Positions 53,923 through 63,140 of a stretch of DNA of 64,000 nt are shown here, in pieces (the stretch's first letter is position 1; each line of letters opens with the position of its first letter). The notes below the pieces were generated by a model that was not told the origin of the DNA, did no database searches, and saw only the letters and a program-made list of their open reading frames with translations. Location: contig NZ_CP025473.1 of NCBI RefSeq assembly GCF_003957375.1, forward strand, positions 1,017,501 through 1,081,500, given 5' to 3'. Both the position numbers and the translations under genes were made by a program. Origin of the DNA: Enterococcus mundtii (GTDB taxonomy: Bacteria; Bacillota; Bacilli; Lactobacillales; Enterococcaceae).

Positions 53923-54819
53923 ATGAAACGAATGAAACAACAGTGGTTGCTTGTTTTGATCCCTTTGTTCACTGCAGTTTTTCTCTTTGTCGGACTCTCT
54001 TTAAGCGTGCCGAAAGCACAGCCTTTGTTAAAACCGGCAGCATCGGTTACTTCTGAAAGCAATCAAAAGGAAAAGTTACACTATGTAGCAATTGGCGATT
54101 CATTGACTGAAGGAGTAGGCGACCAGACGAAACAAGGTGGTTTTGTTCCGTTAGTCGCAAATGACATAAAAGAAAGATACGGTTTGACAGCCATTGAAAT
54201 TGAAAACTATGGTGTAAATGGCGAACGAAGTGATCAAATATTAAAAAGATTGAAAAACAATGAAGAAATCCAAAAGAATATCGAAACCGCAGACATTATT
54301 ACCTTGACTGTTGGTGGGAATGATTTAATGAAAGTGATCCAAAATAACCTTTTTGGTATCAGTATTCGGTCATTCAATAAACCAATCAAGAAGTATCAAG
54401 AAAACGTCCAAGCAATCATCGAAGAGATACGAGTGTTAAATAAAGAGGTACCTATCTATATTTTAGGGATTTACAATCCATTTTATTTGAACTTCCCTGA
54501 GATCACGGATATGCAAACGATTGTGGATAACTGGAATGAAGGAACACAGCAGGTAGTAAATGAAGCAGAAAATAGCTATTTTATCCCGATCAATGATCTA
54601 TTGTATCAAGGATTGAATCAAGAGGTCGGAATTACTGAAGCTTCTGATCAGTCAGCTTCTAGTGATAGTTCGAACGGGACGAAAAATAATGTGTTATATG
54701 AAGAAGATCATTTTCATCCTAATAACTTAGGCTATCAATTGATGGCTAATGCTGTGAGGGATCAATTGATCGAAACGCATGAAAAATGGCTGGTCAAGGA
54801 GGGAAACAAGGATGGATAA
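53923..54819 (+). CDS. SGNH/GDSL hydrolase (YpmR-like)
   Basis: 298 residues, anchored by an N-terminal TM segment (about 8-28), catalytic domain outside. Block I YVAIGDSLTEGVGDQTKQGG (Ser), block III LTVGGNDLM (Asn) and block V EDHFHPNNLGYQLMANAV (Asp, His) are present. Substrate, likely an ester on lipid or wall polymer, is unknown. It overlaps ypmS by eight bases. ATG 53923 follows TTAGAGGTG. Confidence 0.9.
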   Translation: MKRMKQQWLLVLIPLFTAVFLFVGLSLSVPKAQPLLKPAASVTSESNQKEKLHYVAIGDSLTEGVGDQTKQGGFVPLVANDIKERYGLTAIEIENYGVNGERSDQILKRLKNNEEIQKNIETADIITLTVGGNDLMKVIQNNLFGISIRSFNKPIKKYQENVQAIIEEIRVLNKEVPIYILGIYNPFYLNFPEITDMQTIVDNWNEGTQQVVNEAENSYFIPINDLLYQGLNQEVGITEASDQSASSDSSNGTKNNVLYEEDHFHPNNLGYQLMANAVRDQLIETHEKWLVKEGNKDG

Positions 54820-55468
54820 ACGTAGTTCAACAGTTGAAAAAAACAAAAGGCATAACTACTGGAAATACGCATTTCTGATTTTATTAGGCCTGATCATTGG
54901 TTCGACGATTTTCTTGGGTACGCGGATATTTGCCAATCGTGAACCTGATTTGCCAGAAGTACCAGCGATTACAGAAAGACAAGGCGATCCGGTATTGACG
55001 ATCAATACTCAAAAAGAAAAAGTCAACCAACTGATCAGCTTTTTCTTGACAGATTTCCAAGAAGGACAAGATATCAAGTACAAATTTTATTTAGAAAATG
55101 AAGCATTGCTTAATGGGACGTTTGAAGTGTTAGGTTTCCCTATCGACTTTTACTTGTATTTTGATCCGTATGTAATGGAAAATGGCAATGTTCAGTTAAA
55201 AGCAAAAAGTCTATCGATCGGTACATTGAATCTACCGATCAGAGATGTGATGAATATGATCAAGCGAAATTACAAACTACCTGAATGGATCGAGATCAAT
55301 ACAGATGATTTAACGATCATGTTACGATTAGATCAATTCCGTATGCAAAATGGCATGTACATCAAAGCGGACAAAATTGATTTAGTCAACGATGATATTC
55401 GATTTAGTTTGTATTTACCAAAAGATTCCTCAACAACGGAAGAAACGACCGAATCTAGTACTAATTAA
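54812..55468 (+). CDS. YpmS family membrane protein (DUF2140)
   Basis: 218 residues; a single N-terminal TM segment (about 19-40) and an extracytoplasmic domain with [37 protein letters not shown] and [20 protein letters not shown], typical of DUF2140. Usually found after the SGNH hydrolase, as here and in Bacillus. Function unknown, perhaps a partner of the hydrolase. ATG 54812 follows AAGGAGGG. Confidence 0.88.
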   Translation: MDKRSSTVEKNKRHNYWKYAFLILLGLIIGSTIFLGTRIFANREPDLPEVPAITERQGDPVLTINTQKEKVNQLISFFLTDFQEGQDIKYKFYLENEALLNGTFEVLGFPIDFYLYFDPYVMENGNVQLKAKSLSIGTLNLPIRDVMNMIKRNYKLPEWIEINTDDLTIMLRLDQFRMQNGMYIKADKIDLVNDDIRFSLYLPKDSSTTEETTESSTN

Positions 55469-55500
55469 GTGATATCTCGAAAGTAAGGGAGGAATTAATA

Positions 55501-56019
55501 ATGGAACGAGCAATATTTGCAGGGGGTTGTTTTTGGTGCATGATCCAACCTTTTGACACATTACCTGGCATCCACACGATCATGTCCGGTTATACTGGTG
55601 GGCATGTGCCACATCCAACGTATGAACAAGTGAAAGCCAAAATAACAGGACATACTGAAGCAGTAGAAATCTTGTATGATCCTGAATTGATCTCATACGA
55701 GGCATTACTTGAGCTTTATTGGCAACAAACAGATCCTACAGACGCTTTTGGTCAATTCGAAGATCGAGGCGATAATTACCGACCTGTGATTTTTTATACT
55801 ACAGAAGAACAACGTCAAAAAGCTGAAAAAAGCAAACAACAACTTGCAGCAAGTGGTCGCTTTAGTGAACCCATCGTTACGACGATTGAACCAGCGGAGG
55901 CCTTTTATTTAGCTGAAGAGGAACATCAAGATTACTACAAAAAAAATCCTGAGAACTTTGAGCGTAATCATGCGCGTCGTGCGGCATTTATTGCTGACAA
56001 TTGGGAGGGAAATCAATGA
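55501..56019 (+). CDS. msrA: Peptide methionine sulfoxide reductase MsrA
   Basis: 172 residues. Reduces methionine-S-sulfoxide in proteins. [12 protein letters not shown] holds the catalytic Cys; [28 protein letters not shown] and HQDYYKKNP are conserved. ATG 55501 after AAGGGAGGA. Overlaps yozE by four bases. No msrB is directly adjacent. Confidence 0.96.
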   Translation: MERAIFAGGCFWCMIQPFDTLPGIHTIMSGYTGGHVPHPTYEQVKAKITGHTEAVEILYDPELISYEALLELYWQQTDPTDAFGQFEDRGDNYRPVIFYTTEEQRQKAEKSKQQLAASGRFSEPIVTTIEPAEAFYLAEEEHQDYYKKNPENFERNHARRAAFIADNWEGNQ

Positions 56020-56243
56020 ATCGCAGCTTCTATCACTATCTGATGACTCTTCGTGGCGGAAAACCAACGGATGCACTGTCCACTTTTGCAACAGAAGCCG
56101 GTAAGGACATCCAGTTTCCAAAACATAGTACGAGTTATGAAGAAATCTCTGATTATTTAGAAATGAATGTTGATTATTTGCCCTCTATGGATATCTTTGA
56201 TACAGCTTGGGATCATTATCTAGAGAATAATCATCTCGCCTGA
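56016..56243 (+). CDS. YozE family protein (UPF0346)
   Basis: 75-residue helical protein: [11 protein letters not shown] at the start, AFPKHS-like [18 protein letters not shown] and [12 protein letters not shown]. YozE-type SAM-like fold, function unknown. ATG 56016 after GGGAGGG inside msrA. The pair msrA-yozE is common in Bacilli. Confidence 0.9.
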   Translation: MNRSFYHYLMTLRGGKPTDALSTFATEAGKDIQFPKHSTSYEEISDYLEMNVDYLPSMDIFDTAWDHYLENNHLA

Positions 56244-56273
56244 ACAATGGATCTGGTACGAAGGGGATGACTT

Positions 56274-56387
56274 AAAAAAGACGAGACAAGTACTGCATAG
56301 GCAATATTTTTGAATAGTCCTATTTGATACAATGATTTTAGCCTATGCAATTATTTCTAAAACATAGTACGTATGTCCGTCTTTTTT
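56274..56387 (+). terminator. Long bipartite hairpin after yozE
   Basis: AAAAAAGACG pairs with CGTCTTTTTT across 114 bases. Inside, AGTAC pairs with GTACT-like arms, and TGCATAGGC (56293) with GCCTATGCA (56341). The outer arm gives a T-run, so it is probably the terminator of the ypmR-yozE run. Confidence 0.6.
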
Positions 56388-56491
56388 CGCATCTATTTTT
56401 AAATGATTATTGAACCATTCGCTTTTTCTGTAGTTATTCTATATAATGAGGATAATAGGTTAAGATTTTACGAGGGATGGATTGATGGGCT

Positions 56492-57043
56492 TTGACAAAA
56501 AAGCAGCGTTATATTGACCGTTTTTGGTTATTGATTAAATTTTTACTTTGTTCCATAGTGATTGCATTTATTTTACGGGGATTTATATTGATCCCAGTAC
56601 CAGTGGAAGGAAACTCGATGGAGAATGTCCTTAAGCAAGGTGATATGGTCGTTATGGAAAAATTTTCTGAAATCAGAAGATTTGATGTAGTCGTTTTCCA
56701 ACTTTCAGATGGCACGATCTATATTAAAAGAGTCATTGGTCTACCGGGAGAAACTATTAGTTATGAAAAGGACCAACTAAAAATCAACGGCCAGCCAGTC
56801 GAAGAACCTTATTTAAGTAAAAATATCCGTTCGGACCATGAAAATGCACCTTATACTACCGATTTTACCTTGGAAGAGTTGACAGGATATACAGAATTAC
56901 CTGAAGATAGCTATTTTGTTTTGGGGGATAATCGTCGTGTGTCAAAAGATAGTCGTTCATTTGGAACAATATCTAGAGATGAAATTTTAGGAAAAGCGAG
57001 ATTTGTGTATTACCCATTAACTGAAATCAAATGGATCAGGTAA
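56492..57043 (+). CDS. Signal peptidase I
   Basis: 183-residue membrane protease that removes signal peptides. One N-terminal TM segment (about 9-30). Catalytic Ser in VEGNSMENVLKQGDMV; catalytic Lys in IYIKRVIGLPGE; box E GDNRRVSKDSRSFG. Start is a TTG at 56492; all ATGs upstream lead into stops. CGAGGGA lies ten bases before it, so translation may be modest. No secretion substrate lies next to it. Confidence 0.92.
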   Translation: MTKKQRYIDRFWLLIKFLLCSIVIAFILRGFILIPVPVEGNSMENVLKQGDMVVMEKFSEIRRFDVVVFQLSDGTIYIKRVIGLPGETISYEKDQLKINGQPVEEPYLSKNIRSDHENAPYTTDFTLEELTGYTELPEDSYFVLGDNRRVSKDSRSFGTISRDEILGKARFVYYPLTEIKWIR

Positions 57044-57046
57044 AAT

Positions 57047-57094
57047 AAAAGAAGACTTCCCAATAACAATATGTTGGAAAGTCTTCTTTTTTTT
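57047..57094. terminator. Bidirectional terminator
   Basis: AAAAGAAGACTT pairs with AAGTCTTCTTTT. T-runs lie on both sides, serving signal peptidase and the convergent VOC gene. Confidence 0.85.
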
Positions 57095-57096
57095 GA

Positions 57097-57495
57097 TTAT
57101 ATTTTCATCCACATTGGTTCCAATGTGTTTCCATCAGGATCTTGTACTTCAAGAGAATACATTTCTTCTTCTGGTATTCCCATATCGACTGTATGGTAGC
57201 TACCACCATTTTCTTTTGCAATTTCACCAAAACGTTTGACTTCAGCAGCATTTGCTAAACTAAAAGCAATCAGTGCACCGCTCATTTTTTTTGTGTCTGC
57301 GATTTCTTTGTTTTTCAAGAATTTTTTGTAAAAGTCATGTGTCAAGAGCATCACCCAAAATGTGTCATCCCAAACCATTGCGCTTGCTTCCTCAGTCGAA
57401 AATTCTTTATTTTGTTTGAATCCTAATTTTGTATAGAATTCGACCGAGCGACCAACATCTTGCACAGGGAAATTGACAAAAACCATTGTGTCCAT
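57097..57495 (-). CDS. VOC/glyoxalase family protein
   Basis: 132 residues, one vicinal-oxygen-chelate unit. MDTMVFVNFPVQDVGRSVEFYTKLGFKQN opens it and LEVQDPDGNTLEPMWM closes it, the usual beta-alpha-beta pair. Members include lactoylglutathione lyase-like and resistance proteins; the substrate here is unknown. ATG 57495 after AAAGGGG; the frame extends to 57552 without a ribosome site. Confidence 0.87.
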   Translation of the reverse strand: MDTMVFVNFPVQDVGRSVEFYTKLGFKQNKEFSTEEASAMVWDDTFWVMLLTHDFYKKFLKNKEIADTKKMSGALIAFSLANAAEVKRFGEIAKENGGSYHTVDMGIPEEEMYSLEVQDPDGNTLEPMWMKI

Positions 57496-57582
57496 CTTGC
57501 TACAGCCCCTTTCATTTTCCTCTATCATGCGCCCGTTGGTAAGCGTTGTCAAAGTATTTAACTTGAAGAATAATTTCTTATT

Positions 57583-58050
57583 TTATTGGACGTATCCGCT
57601 AAAAGTATAATCAACAGTACTATAAAACTCATAATAAAATCTTGAACTTTGATCTGTCATACTAAGAGTATTAGAAATCGTAGAGCCAGCTGGAACGAAG
57701 TGTGTTTTCAAGACGGCATGATTGACAGAATTTCTCATTCGAATTTCTAAGGTTCCGCGACCTTGATTGTGGAAGTAATAATTATACGTATTTTTTCCTA
57801 ATATATTGTAGTTAGAATATAAATAATATTTGCCACTATAAGTGCCAGATATTGAACAACGCCATGACGAAACTACGTTCCAGTTTGCCGTTGGCACATT
57901 GGCTCCTCTGACCAAGGAAGGCGTCAAATTGATTAAACTTGATTCTGGGTATGTGGCTTCAACACTTAACTGACCTGCATCTACTGACTGTTGTGGAGTG
58001 GACAAACCAAATAATAAGAAAATAGTAGAGAACATAAATAATTTTTTCAT
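57583..58050 (-). CDS. Secreted protein of unknown function (155 aa)
   Basis: Not identified. Signal peptide MKKLFMFSTIFLLFGLSTP with likely cleavage after SVDA. The mature part (about 130 residues) is rich in Tyr, Ser and Asn and looks all-beta: WNVVSSWRCSISGTYSGKYY, YNYYFHNQGRGTLEIRMRN and SSRFYYEFYSTVDYTFSGY. One Cys only, no LPXTG. ATG 58050 after AAAAGGAG. Promoter TTGAAA-17-TATTAT on the minus strand at 58095-58123. Divergent from a membrane-anchored HTH regulator; regulation by it is likely. Confidence 0.75.
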   Translation of the reverse strand: MKKLFMFSTIFLLFGLSTPQQSVDAGQLSVEATYPESSLINLTPSLVRGANVPTANWNVVSSWRCSISGTYSGKYYLYSNYNILGKNTYNYYFHNQGRGTLEIRMRNSVNHAVLKTHFVPAGSTISNTLSMTDQSSRFYYEFYSTVDYTFSGYVQ

Positions 58051-58094
58051 AAGTACTCCTTTTTTGTTATTTTTTAGCGAACATTCACCTCTTG

Positions 58095-58123
58095 ATAATA
58101 AGTGTTTTGTTTCACATTTTCAA
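58095..58123 (-). promoter_or_regulatory. Promoter of the secreted-protein gene
   Basis: Read on the minus strand, TTGAAA, 17 bases, TATTAT, with the start codon 45 bases downstream. A near-consensus sigma-A promoter. Confidence 0.65.
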
Positions 58124-58148
58124 TAGCAAGAATCCTTGTTTTACAAGG

Positions 58149-58165
58149 TGTCACAGATTGTGACA
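58149..58165. promoter_or_regulatory. 17-bp palindromic operator between the divergent genes
   Basis: TGTCACA-GAT-TGTGACA is a perfect inverted repeat 26 bases upstream of the -35 element of the secreted-protein gene and 66 bases upstream of the -10 (TATAAT, 58231) of the regulator gene. The placement fits an activator site. Confidence 0.55.
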
Positions 58166-58262
58166 TCGAATAATCGGAAATATATCGATTCGTTTCAATA
58201 ATTCGCTTTTAAGTTCTTTTATGAAATGGTTATAATGAGAGATAGAATAAGGAGGCGATGTT

Positions 58263-58907
58263 GTGGATTTTGGTAAAACATTAAAAGAAAAAAGGTATCA
58301 AGCAGGAATTACACAGGAAGAATTGGCAAAGAGATTAAATGTTAGTCGTTCAGCTATTTCTAATTGGGAAATCGGCAGAAATTACCCAGACATACATACA
58401 CTAGTGAAAATATCGACAAGCTTAGGTGTGTCTTTAGACGAACTATTGGAAAATTCTACCATAACTGACACGATGATTGATACTACTAAAGAAGTGGAGG
58501 TGAATCAGAAAAAAAAGCAAGGAAAATTGTTTTTTATAGTAGCACTTTGTTCAATTATTTCAGTCATGTCGCTTTTATTTTTTTCATTTTCTAAGCAACC
58601 GACGATTGTCTTGAATGCAGTTGAAAACGTCAATTCAGAAGATGTAGCGCTCTTTAACAAAGAAGACATTAAAGATATTACTCTCAAGGACAAGAAAATG
58701 ACTGTTCTTTTTACTATACCTAAAGACAGTGAATATGTTGGCTACTATGTTGACGGAAGTAATCAAAAAGGTTTTGTGAATCTTGATTTATATAAGACTG
58801 CTAATTCTAATATCAATCAGCGGAAATTAGTACATGATGGACTGATTGAAGTAGATTTAGATATGTTTTCAAAAGTGAATAAAATTAGTGTGAATTATAA
58901 AAAATAA
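58263..58907 (+). CDS. Membrane-anchored XRE-family regulator
   Basis: 214 residues. An XRE helix-turn-helix (about 5-60) with LKEKRYQAGITQEELAKRLNVSRSAISNWEIGRNYPDI; one TM segment (about 87-106, LFFIVALCSIISVMSLLFF); then an external domain of about 105 residues. This layout suggests a one-component sensor that reads an extracellular signal. GTG 58263 lies behind AAGGAGG. Divergent from the secreted protein with a palindrome in between. Ligand is unknown. Confidence 0.87.
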   Translation: MDFGKTLKEKRYQAGITQEELAKRLNVSRSAISNWEIGRNYPDIHTLVKISTSLGVSLDELLENSTITDTMIDTTKEVEVNQKKKQGKLFFIVALCSIISVMSLLFFSFSKQPTIVLNAVENVNSEDVALFNKEDIKDITLKDKKMTVLFTIPKDSEYVGYYVDGSNQKGFVNLDLYKTANSNINQRKLVHDGLIEVDLDMFSKVNKISVNYKK

Positions 58908-59584
58908 ATCGTATTGCAAGAAGTACTCAAAGATAGCTGTATGAGGACAAATGAAGGAGTTCGATGGTTAGTGAAGGTAAGTATGGCAAAATAAAAATCT
59001 TCTAAAAAACTTTTAGAAATCAGGTGGATCTTCTTGTCAACGAGCTGTATACTTCGAGTCGGATCAGGTTAAAAAGTAAGCTTCATGAAACGAATCGTTC
59101 AGTCGATTGTTTTACGGAGCTTACTTTTTTCATTACTATGAAAGCTCTTTTTTACATTGATTGCTTTCTAACTTTGGCTGATTGATCTTTTGACATTTCT
59201 TAAAACTGACTCATGATGTACGTCAAAAGATCGCCTAGAAATCAAAAATATGAAGTATTTCTCTTGTGGATAGAACGGACAAAGTATTTTATCCTGTTAT
59301 GATATTCCCTCCTCATCAAATATTTTTGTCCAGTTTACGATCTGAATAAGCATGGATTCACTTCTCCAGAGTACCGCATCATATATCAGTACACTTTCTG
59401 AGATAACTATGAAATAGAAGACTAGGTTCAATGGTAAATATTTTTAGGATAGTTAACATTCTCCTTGATTGACTTTAACAAATGGAAATCTGCTTGTTGA
59501 ACTAACGTCTCTCTTTCCATTTTTAGAACATGAGGTGGAATTGATATGGTAAACTGAAGAAAAGAGTCGAAAGCGAGGAGCTAG
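58908..59584. other. 677-base intergenic stretch
   Basis: No gene is supported. It contains a strong terminator (59071-59131: AAAAAGTAAGCTT and AGCTTACTTTTTT with an inner pair CGAATCG/CGATTG). Base composition is A/T-rich and both strands have many stops, so it may be a decayed accessory gene. Confidence 0.6.
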
Positions 59585-60361
59585 ATGATCGAAAAGAAAC
59601 TAAAAGGAAGAGACGGTGTAGTGATCCAAGAAGAGCAAGTAATTCGTCCTAAGAAAGTCTGGTCGGAGGAGGTCCAAAAATTTTTAAGCTACCTAATGAA
59701 CCAAGGTGTAATTTATGTGCCAGAACCATTAGGCTATGATGAGAAAGGAAATGAAGTGGTATCTTATCTCGCAGGTGAGGTCTATGATTATCCTTTGCCC
59801 TCTCAATTGTTGACGGACAGTGCCATTTGTTCAGCAGGTCGGTTGTTAAGAGATTTCCACGACCAGAATCAAGGATACCTTACTTCTTTAAGTGGCGCAG
59901 AACCGTGGATGCTACCTCCATTTGGAGAGCGTGAGGTAATGTGTCACAATGATTTTGCGCCATACAATGTGATAACGGAAAATGGTATAGCCATTGGTAT
60001 CATTGATTTTGACACGATCACACCAGGATCAAGAATCTGGGATGCAAGTTATGCCGCCTATCGCTGGGTACCTTTAGCGGCAAATCAAGGAGATCCGATC
60101 ACGGATGAAACGTGTCATCGTTTAAATAAATTTGTTGAAGCATACAGATTAGATGAGTCCGAGTATCCAGATTTGATTCCTACGATGAGCGAGCGACTTT
60201 CTTATATGATGGACTTCATCACTAAAGCAGCGAGTCGCGGGGAAGCAAATTTTCAAAAAAATATACATGAAGGCCATCTAAAAAAATATGAGCAAGATAT
60301 TCAATGGTTGCTCGACAATGAGAAAAAAATTCTTAGAAAGTTGCAAAATGAAGAAACTTGA
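59585..60361 (+). CDS. Aminoglycoside-phosphotransferase-like kinase
   Basis: 258-residue soluble protein with the APH fold. EVMCHNDFAPYNV is the catalytic HxDxxxxN loop, and IGIIDFDTITPGSRIWDASYA is the metal-binding Asp segment. Substrate is unknown; most such chromosomal proteins are not resistance enzymes. The N-terminal lobe is short. ATG 59585 lies four bases after GAGGAG. It precedes rbgA by 120 bases. Confidence 0.85.
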   Translation: MIEKKLKGRDGVVIQEEQVIRPKKVWSEEVQKFLSYLMNQGVIYVPEPLGYDEKGNEVVSYLAGEVYDYPLPSQLLTDSAICSAGRLLRDFHDQNQGYLTSLSGAEPWMLPPFGEREVMCHNDFAPYNVITENGIAIGIIDFDTITPGSRIWDASYAAYRWVPLAANQGDPITDETCHRLNKFVEAYRLDESEYPDLIPTMSERLSYMMDFITKAASRGEANFQKNIHEGHLKKYEQDIQWLLDNEKKILRKLQNEET

Positions 60362-60481
60362 GAATAAGCCGTTTGATTTTTAGTTTTTTTCTTGTATACT
60401 CCTAGAAGTGTAGTTCATTCAAGTACTGTATAAGTAAAGAGCAACTTTTTTAGATTTTAAGTTTTAAAGGAGGAAACACCA

Positions 60482-61342
60482 ATGACTATTCAATGGTTCC
60501 CAGGACATATGGCGAAGGCTAGACGTGAAGTTTCAGAAAAGATGAAATATGTTGATATCGTCTTTGAGTTAGTTGATGCACGCCTACCTTTGTCTTCACG
60601 TAATCCAATGCTAGATCAAATCATCCAACAAAAGCCAAGACTTGTTTTATTGAATAAAGCTGATCTAGCGGATCCGCAACAAACAAAATTATGGCAGCAA
60701 TACTTTAGAAAGCAAGGACATCAAGCCTTAGCAATCACCGCTCAAGAAAGTAAAGGAATCAAATCGTTGATTCCTGCAGCAAAAGAAGCACTGAAAGAAA
60801 AACGCGAAAGAGACGCAGCTCGTGGCATCAAACCTCGAGCAATCCGCGCGATGGTTCTAGGAATTCCTAATGTAGGAAAATCGACATTGATGAATCGTTT
60901 AGTGGGCAAAAAGATTGCACAAACAGGGAATAAGCCTGGAGTAACGAAAGGGCAACAATGGCTTCGTTTAGGAAGTGAATTAGAACTACTAGATACACCT
61001 GGTATTTTATGGCCTAAGTTTGAAGATGAAGAAATCGGTAAAAAACTAGCCTTGACTGGTGCAATCAAAGACCAATTGGTACACCTTGATGATCTAGCAA
61101 TTTACGGCTTAGATTTCTTTGCCCGTTACTACCCTAACAAAATCAGCGAACGTTATGGACTATCAATAGAAGAAGAGCAACAAGTTGCACCTGAGTTATT
61201 GATGACGATCACGGAACGGAGAGGGTATCGCCAAGATTATGACCGCGGGAGCGAGCTAGTCGTTTTTGATATCCGCCAAGGGAAACTTGGTCGCTATACT
61301 TTAGATCGTTGTGAAGAAATGGAAGAGACTACTCATGAGTGA
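60482..61342 (+). CDS. rbgA: Ribosome biogenesis GTPase RbgA
   Basis: 286 residues, essential in 50S assembly. A circularly permuted GTPase: G4 NKADL precedes G1 [18 protein letters not shown] and G3 [29 protein letters not shown] is the family opening. ATG 60482 follows AAAGGAGG. The stop overlaps rnhB by eight bases, as in most Firmicutes. Confidence 0.97.
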   Translation: MTIQWFPGHMAKARREVSEKMKYVDIVFELVDARLPLSSRNPMLDQIIQQKPRLVLLNKADLADPQQTKLWQQYFRKQGHQALAITAQESKGIKSLIPAAKEALKEKRERDAARGIKPRAIRAMVLGIPNVGKSTLMNRLVGKKIAQTGNKPGVTKGQQWLRLGSELELLDTPGILWPKFEDEEIGKKLALTGAIKDQLVHLDDLAIYGLDFFARYYPNKISERYGLSIEEEQQVAPELLMTITERRGYRQDYDRGSELVVFDIRQGKLGRYTLDRCEEMEETTHE

Positions 61343-62102
61343 GTCGATCCAGAGTATCAAAGAAAAACTGAAACAAATCACAACGCTTGATGATCCGATA
61401 GTCACACAACTAAGATTAGACACAAGAAAAGGTGTCCAACAAGCGTTAGACTCTTTTGAAAAACGCTTAGCAAAGGAAACTTTGCTTCGTGAAAAATATG
61501 AGACGATGTCCTTCTACGAAAATGAAGGATACGCTCAAGGGTATGACTTGATTGCAGGGATCGACGAGGTAGGAAGAGGCCCGTTGGCTGGCCCTGTTGT
61601 ATCCGCAGCTGTTATTTTACCTAAAGGTGTAGAGATTTACGGATTGAATGATTCCAAGCAATTATCTGAAAAAAAACGTGAAGAACTGTATGTACAGATT
61701 CAAGAAAAAGCCCTCTCCATTGGGATTGGTGTGATCGATGAGCAGACGATCGATCGTGTCAATATTTACGAAGCAAGTAAATTAGCGATGTGTGAAGCTG
61801 TTAAAGAATTGACACCAGAACCTACGTATTTATTGATTGATGCGATGACTTTAGATTTGCCGATTGCACAAAAAAAATTGATCAAAGGAGATGCCCGTTC
61901 AATTTCGATTGCTGCTGCAAGTATCATTGCAAAAGTCTATCGTGACCGTTTGATGAAAGAATACGAGTTACAATATCCTGGCTATGGTTTTGCCAAGAAT
62001 GCAGGTTATGGAACAAAAGAACACCTGTTAGGATTAGCACAACATGGCATCACGCCAATCCATCGTAAAAGTTTTGCACCAGTCAAACAATATTTATCAT
62101 AA
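61335..62102 (+). CDS. rnhB: Ribonuclease HII
   Basis: 255 residues. Cuts RNA in RNA-DNA hybrids. The helical extension (1-70) is followed by [24 protein letters not shown] (catalytic Asp-Glu), [11 protein letters not shown] (Asp), [21 protein letters not shown] and the tail [19 protein letters not shown] read in pieces. ATG 61335 lies inside rbgA and has GGAAGAGA before it. Confidence 0.96.
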   Translation: MSESIQSIKEKLKQITTLDDPIVTQLRLDTRKGVQQALDSFEKRLAKETLLREKYETMSFYENEGYAQGYDLIAGIDEVGRGPLAGPVVSAAVILPKGVEIYGLNDSKQLSEKKREELYVQIQEKALSIGIGVIDEQTIDRVNIYEASKLAMCEAVKELTPEPTYLLIDAMTLDLPIAQKKLIKGDARSISIAAASIIAKVYRDRLMKEYELQYPGYGFAKNAGYGTKEHLLGLAQHGITPIHRKSFAPVKQYLS

Positions 62103-62157
62103 GCGATGTGCCACTTTTCACGTATCTTATAAAAAAGATTAGAAAAGGTGGCGCTTT
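62101..62157 (+). promoter_or_regulatory. Hairpin covering the dprA ribosome site
   Basis: AAGCG and GCCAC-TTTTC near 62101-62120 can pair with GAAAAGGTGGCGCTT (62142-62156), which contains the AAAGGTGG ribosome site of dprA. It could be a weak terminator of rnhB or a translation switch. Confidence 0.4.
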
Positions 62158-63014
62158 ATGGTTATATACAATGAATTTATTACAAAGTTGGCATTGGTCA
62201 AAGGACTGAGTGGAGAGCAAAAATGGCGTGTGATCCGTCATCTATTGAGTGAAAAGAAAGAATGGTTGTCTGTTGATGATATGTTGAAAGTTTCGCACTT
62301 CAATCGCTCTAAAGCAAATTTTTATGACTATTGGAGCCAGATCAACTATACTTGGCGGAATAGAATAGGAAAGAATCCATACATAACTTTTCTTGATCCA
62401 ATCTACCCTTCACAATTGCTTCATTTGGCAAATCCCCGATCTTATTATTTTATCGAGGGGATCTTTCGCTGATGAAACGAAAAATGATCGCTGTCGTTGG
62501 TGGTAGACAAACATCTGGTTATGCGAGAAAAATCGTAGAGCGAGTGATTACTCCAGTGATTGACCATGACTACATAGTTGTTAGTGGCTGTGCGAAAGGC
62601 ATAGACACTTATGCGCATCAAGTAGCGATCCGTTGTTCAGGCAGAACGATTGCAGTGATCGGTACGGGGATCAATCATAGTTATCCAAAAGAAAATCAGC
62701 AGTTGCAACGAGGAATTGCTAGAGAGCATCTTTTATTAAGTGAGTTTTTACCAGATGTGGGCCCACAAAAATTTCATTTCCCTATGAGAAATCGTCTGAT
62801 TGCCGCTTTATCAAGTGGAATCTGTGTGATTGAAGCAAAAGCAAAAAGCGGCTCATTGATCACAGCAGAGCAAGGCTTAGAGATTGGACGTCCGATTTTT
62901 TCTGTCCCTGGGAATATTTTGACAGGTCAATCCACTGGTTGTCATCAATTGATCCAAGATGGAGCGATATGTACCTTTTCAGGACAAGATATCCTGGATG
63001 AATTGGAATCATAA
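62158..63014 (+). pseudogene. dprA: DNA processing protein DprA, split by a frameshift
   Basis: DprA loads RecA on incoming single-stranded DNA. The first part (62158-62472) holds the N-terminal SAM-like domain and ends LLHLANPR with an aberrant tail. The second (62472-63014) has the Rossmann domain: IAVVGGRQTSGYARKIVERV, IVVSGCAKGIDTYAHQVAI, GRTIAVIGTGINHSYPKENQQL and KSGSLITAEQGLEIGRPIF. Adding one C to the CCCC run at 62434-62437 restores NPPILLFYRGDLSLMKRK, the usual NPPxxLFYxGD. The first stop and the second ATG overlap (TGATG). Restored length is about 286 residues, normal for the family. Real mutation or sequencing error is open. Confidence 0.87.
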
Positions 63015-63140
63015 CGATGGATTTATTATTGCTTTCCTTGACAAACGATTTCTGAATGGATATGATAAGCTACGATTTGTAAAAGTCCTTGTAACATATA
63101 TATAGTAGGAACCCGAAAATGGAAAGGAGTCCATTCAGGA

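Noticed and set aside
58908-59584. Possible small RNA gene or hidden gene
   Set aside because: Apart from one terminator no promoter-hairpin pair or open frame could be supported on either strand.
59585-60361. Aminoglycoside resistance gene
   Set aside because: It has the kinase fold and catalytic loop but no features tying it to a known resistance enzyme, and it lies by core genes with no mobile element.
62472-63014. Second half of dprA as a separate gene
   Set aside because: Adding one C to the run at 62434 joins both halves at a conserved motif. Both are better read as one broken gene, though re-initiation at the TGATG is possible.
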